A DNA stretch of 31,245 nucleotides from contig DASXYU010000077.1 in NCBI GenBank assembly GCA_036502295.1, positions 1-31,245 on the forward strand. The letters are read 5' to 3'. A program made the translations under genes and the position numbers. The notes below the pieces were generated by a model. The model was given only the letters and a program-made list of their open reading frames with translations. It was not told the origin of the DNA and searched no databases. Shown here piece after piece: positions 16,272 through 25,200 of the stretch (its first letter is position 1; every line of letters starts with the position of its first letter). Source of the DNA: DASXYU01 sp036502295 (GTDB lineage: Bacteria > Actinomycetota > Actinomycetes > Mycobacteriales > Jatrophihabitantaceae).

Positions 16272-17672
16272 ATGCCCACAGAGCGCGACTACGTGAATGC
16301 CCACCGCGATGATCTTCTCGCCGACCTGGATGCGTGGCTGCGCATCCCCGGCATCAGCGCCCAGCCCGAGCACCACGCCGAGGTGCTGCGTAGCGCCGAG
16401 TGGATCGCCGGCGCCGCCCGCGCGGTCGGCTTCCCCACGGTCGAGATCTGGCCCACGGCAGGACTGCCGACCGTCTTCGCCGAGTGGCCGGCCGCCGAGC
16501 CCGACGCCCCGACCGTCGTCATCTACGGCCACCACGACGTGCAGCCGGTCGACCCGATCGAGCTCTGGCACACCGACCCCTTCAACCCCACCATCGAGGG
16601 AGACGTCCTGCGGGCACGAGGCAGCGCCGATGACAAGGGCCAGCTGCTCTTCCACTTCCTGGGCCTGCGCGCCCACCTCGCCGCCACCGGCCGCACCACC
16701 CCGGCGGTGACGCTGAAGCTGCTCATCGAGGGCGAGGAGGAGTCCGGCTCGCCGAACTTCGCCGACGTGCTCCACGACCACCGCGACCGCCTCGACTGCG
16801 ATGTCGTCGTCATCACCGATACCGGGATGATCGCCCCCGACATCCCCTCCACGGTCACGGGCATGCGCGGCCTCGTCGTCGCCACCGTGAGCTTCCACGG
16901 TCCCGACCTCGACCTGCACTCTGGCGTCTTCGGCGGCGCCGTCCCCAACCCCGCCACTGCGATCGCCCGCCTCGTCGCCGCCCTGCACGATGAGGACGGA
17001 CGGGTGGCTGTCCCCGGCTTCTACGAAGACGTCCTCGACCTCACCGAGCAGGAGCGCGATCTCTTCGCGAAGGTGCCGCACGACGACGCCGAGTTCCTCA
17101 CCACCGCCAAGTCACGGGCGCTGGCCGGCGAGAAGGACTTCACCACCCTCGAACGCCTCGGTGCCCGCCCCACCGCCGAGGTGAACGGCATCGGCGGCGG
17201 CTACCAGGGGCAGGGCGGCAAGACGATCGTCCCGAGCGATGCCTTCGCCAAGCTCAGTTTCCGCCTCGTCGCCGCGCAGCAACCGGCAGCGATCACCGCA
17301 GCGGTGAACGCCTTCATCGAGGCCCACACCCCCGAGGGCCTCAGCGCCAGCGTGGACTGGGAGGGCGAGGGCGTCTCACCGTGCCTCGTCCCGATCACGA
17401 CCCCTGCCTACCGCGTCCTCACCGACGCGATCAGCGAGGCCTGGGACGGCGCTCCCGTCCTGCCCACCCGCGAGGGAGGCAGCGGCCCCGAGGCCGCCAT
17501 CCAGGACATCCTCGGTGCGCCGCTCGTCTTCCTCGGCGTCGGTCTTCCCGATGATCAGATCCACGCCCCGAACGAGAAGGTGAACCTTTCGATGCTCTAC
17601 CGCGGCGCCGAGGCAGCCGCGCTGCTCTGGAAGAAGATCGCTGCCGTCGGGCGTGCTGGGCTCGCCGGTTAG
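16272..17672 (+). CDS. M20-family metallopeptidase (dipeptidase/carnosinase type)
   Basis: A 466-residue cytoplasmic zinc peptidase of the type that hydrolyses dipeptides. Seen: metal ligand and catalytic motifs in order, GHHDVQPVD, ADDKGQ, the general-base pair in EGEEESGS, the third-ligand TDTGM, and the final histidine in QIHAPNEK; the inserted dimerisation domain (MRGLVVATVSFHGPDLDLHSG onwards) is complete. Length is normal. The ATG at 16272 follows the plus-strand -10 box by seven bases with no ribosome site. A role with the divergent amine oxidase in using peptides or N-methyl amino acids is possible but only inferred from position. Confidence 0.93.
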   Translation: MPTERDYVNAHRDDLLADLDAWLRIPGISAQPEHHAEVLRSAEWIAGAARAVGFPTVEIWPTAGLPTVFAEWPAAEPDAPTVVIYGHHDVQPVDPIELWHTDPFNPTIEGDVLRARGSADDKGQLLFHFLGLRAHLAATGRTTPAVTLKLLIEGEEESGSPNFADVLHDHRDRLDCDVVVITDTGMIAPDIPSTVTGMRGLVVATVSFHGPDLDLHSGVFGGAVPNPATAIARLVAALHDEDGRVAVPGFYEDVLDLTEQERDLFAKVPHDDAEFLTTAKSRALAGEKDFTTLERLGARPTAEVNGIGGGYQGQGGKTIVPSDAFAKLSFRLVAAQQPAAITAAVNAFIEAHTPEGLSASVDWEGEGVSPCLVPITTPAYRVLTDAISEAWDGAPVLPTREGGSGPEAAIQDILGAPLVFLGVGLPDDQIHAPNEKVNLSMLYRGAEAAALLWKKIAAVGRAGLAG

Positions 17673-17675
17673 GGT
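17670..17675 (+). promoter_or_regulatory. -10-like box overlapping the M20 stop codon
   Basis: TAGGGT begins with the TAG stop of the preceding gene and lies seven bases before the GTG at 17683, the same arrangement as the other leaderless promoters in the window. Confidence 0.4.
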
Positions 17676-17682
17676 GGCAGGT

Positions 17683-19008
17683 GTGCCGGCAAAGACCAGA
17701 AGCAAGTCTCCCAAGCTGCCCAGCCCCTCCTTCTCCCTGACGCATCACACGCTCGCCAACGGCCTGCGGGTCGTGGTGGCGCCGGATCGCTCCGCGCCGG
17801 TCGTGGGCGTCGCCGTCCTCTACGACGTCGGCTTCCGTTCCGAACCCGAAGGACGTACCGGGTTCGCGCACCTCTTCGAACACCTCATGTTCCAGGGCAG
17901 CGCGACGCTGGAGAAGCTCGAGCACTTCCGCTACGTGCAATCCAGCGGCGGCACCTTCAACGGCTCCACCCACTTCGACTACACCAACTACTTCGAGGCG
18001 TTGCCGAGTAACGCCCTTGAGCGTGGTCTCTTCCTCGAGGCAGACCGGATGAGGAGCCCGCGGATCACTGCGGAGAACCTCGCCAACCAGCTTGAGGTGG
18101 TGAAGAACGAGATCCGCGTCAACGTGATGAACCGCCCCTACGGCGGCTTCCCGTGGATCTACCTACCGAGCGTCCTCTTCGACACCTTCGCCAACAGCCA
18201 CAACGGCTACGGCGGTTTCGAGGACCTCGAGTCGGCCACCGTAGAGGACGCCGCCGATTTCTTCGACGTGTATTACGCGCCGAGCAACGCGGTGCTGGCA
18301 GTGGTCGGCGACCTCGATGTCGAGGAGACCCTCGGCCTCGTCGAGAAGCATTTCGGAACCATCCGCAAGCGCCCCAAGCCGAAGCGCCCCAGCTTCGCCG
18401 AGCCGGCGCTGAAGGCGGAGCGGCGCGCGCAGCACCACGACCCGCACGCACCACTGCCAGCGGTCGCGATCGGTTATCGCATCCCCGACCCGGTGACGAA
18501 GCTCGACAAGCACCTGGCGAACCTGCTCCTCGCCGAGGTGCTCTCCGATGGCGACGCCTCCCGTCTGCAGCGCCGCCTCGTGCAGCGCGATCACCTCGTC
18601 GTCGACGTCTCCGCCTACCTCGGGGAGTTCGGCGATCCCTTCGACGAGCGCAACCCGTCGACCCTGACGATCACCGCGCACTACCCCGACGCCGACACGC
18701 TGGAGGCGATCCTCGGTGCAATCGATGAGGAACTGAGCCGCATCGCCGAGGACGGCCTGCTTCCCGGCGAGCTCGACCGGGTCCGCACCCGTCTGGTGAG
18801 CGTGCTGCTGCGCGAACTCGACGCCGTCATCTCGCGCACGCTCGAGTTCGCGAAGTTCGAGCTCATCTTCGGCCGCGCCGAGCTCATCGCCGAGCTGCCG
18901 TCGCTACTCGCCCTGGTCACCGAGGACGAGGTACGTGCCGCCGCGGCGGCGCTGCGCCCCGACCGAAGAGCCGTCCTCGAACTAGTGACGGGCGGTGAAA
19001 GCGAGTGA
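17683..19008 (+). CDS. M16-family zinc metallopeptidase, catalytic subunit
   Basis: A 441-residue pitrilysin/processing-peptidase-type protein. Seen: the inverse zinc motif HLFEH with H63, E66 and H67, the downstream KNEI glutamate region that gives the third ligand, and the C-terminal M16 half-domain. Such proteins in bacteria often work as a pair with a non-catalytic partner that closes a chamber around small peptides; the next gene is that partner. GTG at 17683 is preferred to starts further upstream, since these would lie across the -10-like box and the M20 stop region. GTGA overlap with the partner gene implies equal synthesis. No signal peptide, so cytoplasmic. Confidence 0.92.
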   Translation: MPAKTRSKSPKLPSPSFSLTHHTLANGLRVVVAPDRSAPVVGVAVLYDVGFRSEPEGRTGFAHLFEHLMFQGSATLEKLEHFRYVQSSGGTFNGSTHFDYTNYFEALPSNALERGLFLEADRMRSPRITAENLANQLEVVKNEIRVNVMNRPYGGFPWIYLPSVLFDTFANSHNGYGGFEDLESATVEDAADFFDVYYAPSNAVLAVVGDLDVEETLGLVEKHFGTIRKRPKPKRPSFAEPALKAERRAQHHDPHAPLPAVAIGYRIPDPVTKLDKHLANLLLAEVLSDGDASRLQRRLVQRDHLVVDVSAYLGEFGDPFDERNPSTLTITAHYPDADTLEAILGAIDEELSRIAEDGLLPGELDRVRTRLVSVLLRELDAVISRTLEFAKFELIFGRAELIAELPSLLALVTEDEVRAAAAALRPDRRAVLELVTGGESE

Positions 19009-20330
19009 GCAACGTTCCCGCACTGACGAAGCCTCGCGTGGCGAAGAAGCTCGCCACCGAAGAGCGGACGCTGCGCAACGGCCTCAAGGTCATCGCCATC
19101 CGCAAGCCGGGCGTCCCGCTGGTCGAGCTGCGGCTTCGGCTGCCCGCGCTCTCGACGAAGGCGAACCGTCCGGCACAGGTGAGTCTGCTCGCCGATTCGA
19201 TGCTCACCGGTGCCGGGCGCCTCGACCGGGCCGGCCTCGCCGCGGCGATCCAGGGCCTCGGCGGCGACCTCAGCGTCGGCGCCGATGCCGATCGCATCCT
19301 GATCGGCGGCAACGTCCTCGCCACCGAGTTCGGCGGGCTGCTCGAGCTACTCGCCCGCGTCCTCACCGGCGCGACGTACGCCGACGGCGAGGTCGAAACC
19401 GAGCGTGATCGGCTCGTCGAGAACCTCGCCATCGCCCGATCGCGCGCCAGCGTGATCGCCAGCGAGGCACTGGCGCACCGCATGTGGGGTGATCACCCCT
19501 ACGCCCTCGACCTGCCCACACCGGAGCGGGTGGCGACCACCACGGCGACCCAGGTGCGCAAGCTGCACGAAGACGTCGTGAAGCCGACCGGCGCCACGCT
19601 CGTCCTGGTCGGTGACCTTGCTCCGGCGAAGATGATCGACCTCGTCGCGACGGCCTTCCGCCGCTGGCAGGGGACGTCGGTGCGCGGCCGCGTTCCGGGT
19701 CTGCCGGCGCCGGCCCCCGGCCTGCCGCTGCTCGTCGTCGACCGCCCCGGGTCGGTGCAGAGCTCGGTGCGCCTGGCTCGTCCCGCGATCCCGCGCTCAA
19801 ACCCGAAGTCACCCGCACTGCAGCTGGCGAACCTCGCCTTCGGCGGCTACTTCTCCTCGCGGTGGACCGAGAACATCCGCGAGGACAAGGGCTATACCTA
19901 TGGGCCGCACAGCCGCCTCGATCACCACCAGCTCGGTTCGATGCTGGTGCTCGACGCCGAGGTCGCGACCGAGGTCACGGCGCCTGCGCTGCTGGAGACG
20001 TTCTACGAACTCGGCCGGATCGCGGCTCTGCCGGTGACGGCCGAGGAGCTGGAGAGCGTGCGGCAGTACGCCATCGGCACGCTGGCGCTCTCCACCGCGA
20101 CACAGGCCGGGCTCGCCTCGACCCTGTCGATGCTCTCCGCCTTCGGGCTCGGGCTGGACTGGATCGCGGAGCACCCGAAGCGGCTGCAGGCACTGAGCGT
20201 CGAGGACGTGAGTGCCGCCGCGGCCGACTTCTTCGGTCCGGCCGGCTTCACCGGGGTCGTCGTCGGTGACGCCGACTCGATCGTGTCGCCGCTGCGCTCG
20301 CTGGCCCAGGTCGAACTCGCCGCCGGCTGA
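19005..20330 (+). CDS. M16-family partner subunit, no zinc motif
   Basis: Also 441 residues and clearly M16 by fold (RTLRNGLKVIAIRKPGVPLV at the start; SRWTENIREDKGYTYG in the second half, the substrate-binding R/Y motif). At the site of HxxEH the sequence is SLLADSMLTGAG, so it cannot bind catalytic zinc. It should form a heterodimer with the catalytic subunit encoded just upstream, supplying the R/Y motif, as known for paired bacterial M16 proteins. Start GTG at 19005 overlaps the upstream stop by 4 nt; nudC begins one base after its stop. Confidence 0.92.
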   Translation: MSNVPALTKPRVAKKLATEERTLRNGLKVIAIRKPGVPLVELRLRLPALSTKANRPAQVSLLADSMLTGAGRLDRAGLAAAIQGLGGDLSVGADADRILIGGNVLATEFGGLLELLARVLTGATYADGEVETERDRLVENLAIARSRASVIASEALAHRMWGDHPYALDLPTPERVATTTATQVRKLHEDVVKPTGATLVLVGDLAPAKMIDLVATAFRRWQGTSVRGRVPGLPAPAPGLPLLVVDRPGSVQSSVRLARPAIPRSNPKSPALQLANLAFGGYFSSRWTENIREDKGYTYGPHSRLDHHQLGSMLVLDAEVATEVTAPALLETFYELGRIAALPVTAEELESVRQYAIGTLALSTATQAGLASTLSMLSAFGLGLDWIAEHPKRLQALSVEDVSAAAADFFGPAGFTGVVVGDADSIVSPLRSLAQVELAAG

Positions 20331-20331
20331 G

Positions 20332-21246
20332 ATGACCCGTCCGCCCCACAGCCTGCCGCCGCTGGGCGGTCTCGGCTTCGAACGGGCAGGGCATCGGCGC
20401 GGCGACGCGGAGTGGCTGGAGCAGGCATGGCAGCAGGCGCGCGTCCTGCAGATCACCGCGAGGTCGTCGGCGGCGATGCGCGACGGCGGGCTTTACTTCG
20501 CGCCAAGTGAGGACGTCCCCACCGATGCGGTGCGCCGCTTCCTCGGCGAGGTCGACGGCCTCCCCTACTTCTCTTGCACGGTCGAGATGGGCGCAGAGGA
20601 CGCCGGCGAATGGGCCTCGCTGCGTGACCTCGGCAGCGGTGTCGACGACCTCCACGGGGGAATGTTCGCCGCCGCCATAGGACTGGAGCAGTGGCACCAA
20701 CGCCACCGCCGCTGCCCGCTCTGCGGTGAGGCGACCACCGAGACCGAGGCGGGGTGGACCCGCACCTGTCCCGCTGATGGCAGCACGCACTTTCCGCGCA
20801 CCGACCCGGCCGTGATCATGATGGTCACCGACGGCGACCGGTGTCTGCTGGGACGTGCCGCGTCCTGGCCGGATGGGCGGTTCTCGACGCTCGCCGGCTT
20901 CGTCGAGCCGGGGGAGTCGTTGGAGGCGGCGGTCGCCCGAGAGGTTGCCGAGGAATGTGGCGTGCGGGTCGGCGACATCACCTACCTCGCCAGCCAGCCC
21001 TGGCCGTTCCCGTCCTCGCTGATGCTCGGCTTCTCGGCGCGACTGGTGGGCAGCGAGGAACTCACGGTTGATGCCGCCGAACTGAGCGATGCGGCCTGGT
21101 TCACGCGGGACGAGGTGCAGCGGGCGGCCGCGCGCACCGATAGCGATGCGTCCCCCGACCCGAGCGACCTACTGCAGTACGTCTCGCCGTCCTTGTCCAT
21201 CTCGCGCTGGCTAGTCGACGAATGGCTTGCCGGACGATTCGCCTGA
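20332..21246 (+). CDS. nudC: NudC-type NAD(H) pyrophosphatase
   Basis: Hydrolyses NADH to NMNH and AMP and, in E. coli, removes NAD caps from RNA. Seen in 304 residues: an N-terminal domain, a zinc ribbon, the Nudix box GFVEPGESLEAAVAREVAEE, and the NudC-specific SQPWPFPSS motif. The ribbon has three cysteines (CPLC and TCPADG); the fourth ligand position is not cysteine, and a nearby histidine (STHFPR) may replace it, as seems usual in actinobacterial members. ATG 20332 lies one base after the M16 partner stop and is chosen because upstream residues in that frame have no match. In mycobacteria nudC lies downstream of adnAB, as here. Confidence 0.93.
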   Translation: MTRPPHSLPPLGGLGFERAGHRRGDAEWLEQAWQQARVLQITARSSAAMRDGGLYFAPSEDVPTDAVRRFLGEVDGLPYFSCTVEMGAEDAGEWASLRDLGSGVDDLHGGMFAAAIGLEQWHQRHRRCPLCGEATTETEAGWTRTCPADGSTHFPRTDPAVIMMVTDGDRCLLGRAASWPDGRFSTLAGFVEPGESLEAAVAREVAEECGVRVGDITYLASQPWPFPSSLMLGFSARLVGSEELTVDAAELSDAAWFTRDEVQRAAARTDSDASPDPSDLLQYVSPSLSISRWLVDEWLAGRFA

Positions 21247-21587
21247 AGAAGGTCGTCGCCGAAACCGAGTCCGCTGACCTGCCCGAACCCTTCTCGCTGA
21301 TGCTCGCCGGCGAGTGGCGTGCCGCCGTGCTGCGTGACCGGCGTGCCGCGGGGCTGCCGGTGCCGGATGAGGACCGCAGACCGGCCGGGCCGGCCGGCGC
21401 TCTTACGGTCCGGCAGCTCGACGTCCTGCTGCTGCTCGTCAGCGGCCGCTCCAATGCCGACATCGCCGTGCAGCTGTACCTCTCGAAGCGGACCGTCGAG
21501 CACCACGTGAGTGCGATCATGCGCCAACTCGGCGCTCCCGACCGAACTGCGGCCGCTCACCGGGCGCGTGAGCACGGCTACCTCTGA
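21222..21587 (+). pseudogene. Internally deleted LuxR/LAL-family regulator remnant with intact HTH
   Basis: A 121-codon frame whose C-terminal 65 residues form a complete LuxR helix-turn-helix (ALTVRQLDVLLLLVSGRSNA, then DIAVQLYLSKRTVEHHVSAI). Before it, LPEPFSLMLAGEWRAA resembles the last helical repeats of large LAL-type activators, and it jumps directly to the linker before the HTH; in full-length proteins about 60-80 residues lie between and many hundreds before. The frame starts inside the 3' end of nudC with no ribosome site. It is most simply the 3' end of a large regulator gene with an internal deletion. It could still make a small DNA-binding protein that interferes with full-length relatives; nothing here proves expression. 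Confidence 0.65.
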
Positions 21588-21620
21588 TCGGCGCTGAACG
21601 TGCCCGTGTAGAAAGGACGT

Positions 21621-22172
21621 GTGAAGGACGTCCCACGCCGCGCTCTCAAGCGGGCTCTCGTAGTCGACAAGCTCGACGGCGATCCGGTGCCGTGCACGTG
21701 GCGCGGCAAGGAGTCCTTCCTCTTCCTGCTCCAAGGGGGTGTCGCGCTCGCCTCCGAGACGGTCTTTCCCGTCACGACGCTCTCCATCCCGTATCACCGC
21801 GTGCGGATCAGCGGCGCGGGCAACACCCGCCACGTGGTCTTCGATGAAGACGCCGACGACATCACCTTCGCCGATGAGGCCTCCGCGACGTCGCTGGAGT
21901 TGCTGGTCCTGGAGCGCCAGCAGGTCGCCGAGGTGATTCACCAGAAGCAGGTCGAGGCGGAGCGTGCGGCAGCGGAGGCGGCCGGGCTCCTCGACCCGAT
22001 GGGTGGCAACCCGTTCGCCGACGCCCTGGGTATCAGCACCACGCCGACCCTCTCGACCTCGATCGAGGACGGCCTCGTGCGGCGGTTGGAGCGACTCGCG
22101 AAGCTGCACGAGGACGGCCAGCTCAGCGACGCCGAGTACACCGCCGCGAAGGCCCGCCTCCTCGACTCGTAA
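21621..22172 (+). CDS. SHOCT-domain protein of unknown function
   Basis: A 183-residue soluble protein. The last 32 residues (VRRLERLAKLHEDGQLSDAE and on) are a SHOCT domain, a short helical hairpin found at protein ends and thought to mediate oligomer or membrane-protein contacts. The N-terminal 100 residues are beta-rich and resemble the PH-like part often paired with SHOCT, but I cannot assign it firmly; residues 100-125 are an Ala/Glu-rich helix. GTG 21621 follows an AAAGGA ribosome site at short spacing. It converges on the ABC exporter gene across a long hairpin. No role can be named. Confidence 0.8.
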   Translation: MKDVPRRALKRALVVDKLDGDPVPCTWRGKESFLFLLQGGVALASETVFPVTTLSIPYHRVRISGAGNTRHVVFDEDADDITFADEASATSLELLVLERQQVAEVIHQKQVEAERAAAEAAGLLDPMGGNPFADALGISTTPTLSTSIEDGLVRRLERLAKLHEDGQLSDAEYTAAKARLLDS

Positions 22173-22178
22173 CGACCC

Positions 22179-22242
22179 CCGCTCGCGCGTCCCAAACGCT
22201 CACATTTCGCCCGCGAAATGAGCGTTTGGGACGCGCGAGCGG
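22179..22242. terminator. Long hairpin between convergent genes
   Basis: Arms 22179-22200 and 22221-22242 pair perfectly over 22 bp, and inside them CATTTCGC (22203-22210) pairs with GCGAAATG (22213-22220), leaving a two-base bulge and a two-base loop. It ends 8 bp before the exporter stop and begins 6 bp after the SHOCT stop, so it can stop transcription from both sides. Its length is unusual for a terminator; it may be a member of a dispersed palindromic repeat. Confidence 0.75.
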
Positions 22243-22250
22243 TTCACAGC

Positions 22251-25200
22251 TCAGCTGGAGACGAGTTCGAAGGCCCGCCACATCCGCGCATACCGCCCGT
22301 CGGCGGCGAGCAACTCCTCGTGCGTCCCCGACTCGGCGACCGTCCCGGCGTCGAGGACGACGATGCGGTCGGCCGTCTTCGCGGTCTGCAACCGGTGCGC
22401 GATGACGATGGTGGTGCGGTGTGCGCTCACCTGCTGCATCGCGGCATTCACGTGCGCCTCGGTGAGCAGGTCGAGGTTGCTCGTGGCCTCGTCCAGCAGC
22501 AGGATCGCCGGGTCGACCAGCTCCGCCCGGGCAAGCGCCAGCAGTTGTCGCTGCCCGGCCGACAACGACCGGCCTCGTTCGGCGAGTTCGTGCAGGTAGC
22601 CACCGGGCAGTGCGGCGATGAAGTCGTGCGCTCCGACGGCCCGCGCCGCCGCCTCCACCTCCGCATCGCTCGCGGTCGGACGGCCGTAGGCGATGTTGTC
22701 CCGCACCGTTCCGCTGAAGAGGAACGACTCCTGCGGCACGTAGCCGAGCTGGTGGCGGAAGTCGCCGAGGTCCAGCGTCCTCAGGTCGTGACCGTCCGCC
22801 TCGACCGCACCGCTGTCCGGGTCGTAGAAGCGGGCGATCAGCTTCATCACGGTCGACTTGCCGGCGCCCGTCTCACCGACGAGGGCCACGGTCTCGCCGG
22901 GACGGATGTCGATCTCGATGCCGCGCAGCGCCTCCGGTGTCCGTCCTGTGGCCGAGCTCGTCGAAGCCACCACGGAGGACGGATAGCGGAAGTGCACGTC
23001 GTCGATCTCCATCTCGCCGCGCAACCGTCCGACCTCGACCGGGTTCGGCGCATCGGGCGTGAGGGTGCGCAGTGACATGAGGTCGGCGATTCGTCCCACC
23101 GACACCCGCGTCTGCTGCCACGCGTCGAAGACCTGCGACAGCTGCTGGATGGGGGAGAAGAACATGTCGATGTAGAGGATGAAGGCGATGAGGATGCCGG
23201 CGGTGATGTGACCCGTTCCGAGCATGGCGGCACCGACGCCGAGGACGATCGCGTCGGCGATCGAGGAGAGGAACTGCACGAACGGGAAGTAGATGGCGAT
23301 GAGGCGCTGTGCCCCGACCCGTGCCTGCAGGTAGGAGGCGCCGAGGGCGTGGAACTGTTCGGTGGTGGGCGCCTCGTGTGTGAAGGCCTGCGCCTCGCGG
23401 ATGCCGCTGAGGCTCTCCTGGAAGTCGGCGTTCACGGCCGAGATGCGGTCGCGTGCCTGGTCGTAGAGCTTCGCCGAGCGGCGGCGGAAGAACACGGTCG
23501 CCACGGCGAGCGGGATGATCACCGAGAGCGTCCAGAGGGCAAGTTCGGCATTCACCACGATCAGCGTGACGCCGACGCCGAGGAACGTGACGAAGCTGAC
23601 CAGCGCGTTGAGCAGTCCGTTCTCGACCAGCTGCTGGAACTGATCGACGTCGGTGGTCATGCGGGTCATGATCCGTCCGGCCATCTCCCGCTCGTAGTAG
23701 TCGAGCGAGAGGCGCTGCAGCTGCCCCCAGACCCTGATTCGCAGCGCGAGCATGATCCGTTCGGCGACGCGTCCGGTGACGAAGGTTTCGGCAGCCTGGT
23801 TGAGGAAGCCGACGAGTGTGACTGCGAGGAAGACCGCGGTGGCGATATAGAGGACGCCGCGCGAGTCCTTCTGGACACCGTCGTCGATACCGACCCGCAC
23901 CATGATCGGGCCGGCGAGTCCGATCAGTGCGTCGAGGACGACGAGGAGCAGCCCGAAACCGAGCGGCTTGCGGAACTCGCGCAGCAGCGACAGCAGGGTG
24001 AAGCGCTCCTCGCGCGCGCGGGCCTCCTGCTCCACGTCGACGTTGGCGACGTCCTTCACCGGGGGCAGTGTTTCGACCGCCGCGAGGAGTTCGGGGCTGG
24101 CGGCGAGGCCGGATGCCCAGCCCCCGCCACCGCGTCCCCCGCCGCCGTGCAGACCGGCACCGAGACTCGGGGCCACGAAGCTGGATGACCCACTTCGTGC
24201 GGCGCTGACGCTCGCCTTCCTCCCCCACGCGCGAGGATCAGTCTGCGCGTGGGAGGTGCCGCCAGCGCTCGTGGTGACTCCCGTGGTGCCGAGGTCGAGC
24301 TCGCTGAGCAGCTCGATGCGGTCGCCCACCTGGGAGGCGAGTTCCTCGTCCAAGCCGCTCAGCAGCCCGCGGTAGACGGAGCTGCGCTCCAGCAGGTCGT
24401 CGTGGGTACCTGCGTCGAGCACCCGCCCGGACTCGAGGATGACGATGCGGTCGGCGAGACGCAGCGTGGAGAGGCGGTGCGCGATGAGCAGTGTCGTGCG
24501 TCCTTCGAGGACTTCCCGCAGCGAGTCGTGGATCGCCTCCTCGGTGCGGGAGTCGACTGCGCTGGTGGCGTCGTCGAGGATGAGGATCGCGGGGTCGGCG
24601 AGGATGGCGCGGGCCAGCGCGATGCGCTGCCGCTGCCCACCGCTGAGGGTGAGGCCACGCTCGCCGACGGTCGTGCCGTAACCGGCGGGCAGTGCCGTGA
24701 TGAAGTCGTGCGCCTGCGCCGAGCGTGCCGCAGCCTCGATCTGGGCCCGCGTGGCTGACGGACGTCCGTAGGCGATGTTCGCCCCGACGGTCTCGCTGAA
24801 GAGGAAACTGTCTTCGAAGGCGACGGCGATCTGGCTGCGCAGCGAGTGCAGTGTGACCTCGCGCAGGTCGTGGCCGTCAATCAGGACGCTTCCCGCGGAC
24901 GGGTCGGTGAAGCGGGTGACCATTCCGGCGACCGTCGACTTGCCGCTGCCGGACGACCCGACGAGCGCCACCCGCTCGCCCGCCGCAATGCGCAGCGAGA
25001 AGCCGTCCAGCACGTTCACCTCAGAGTCCTCGAAGCTGAAGGCGACGTTGCGGAACTCGATCTCCCCGCGCGCCGCGGGCAACTCCACCGCGTCGGCCGC
25101 GTCCACGATCGAGGGCTTCTGGTCGAGGAGTTGGAAGATCCGCTCAACGCCGGCGCGCGCCTGCTGTCCGACGGTGAGAATGCCGGCGAGCATCCGTGCC

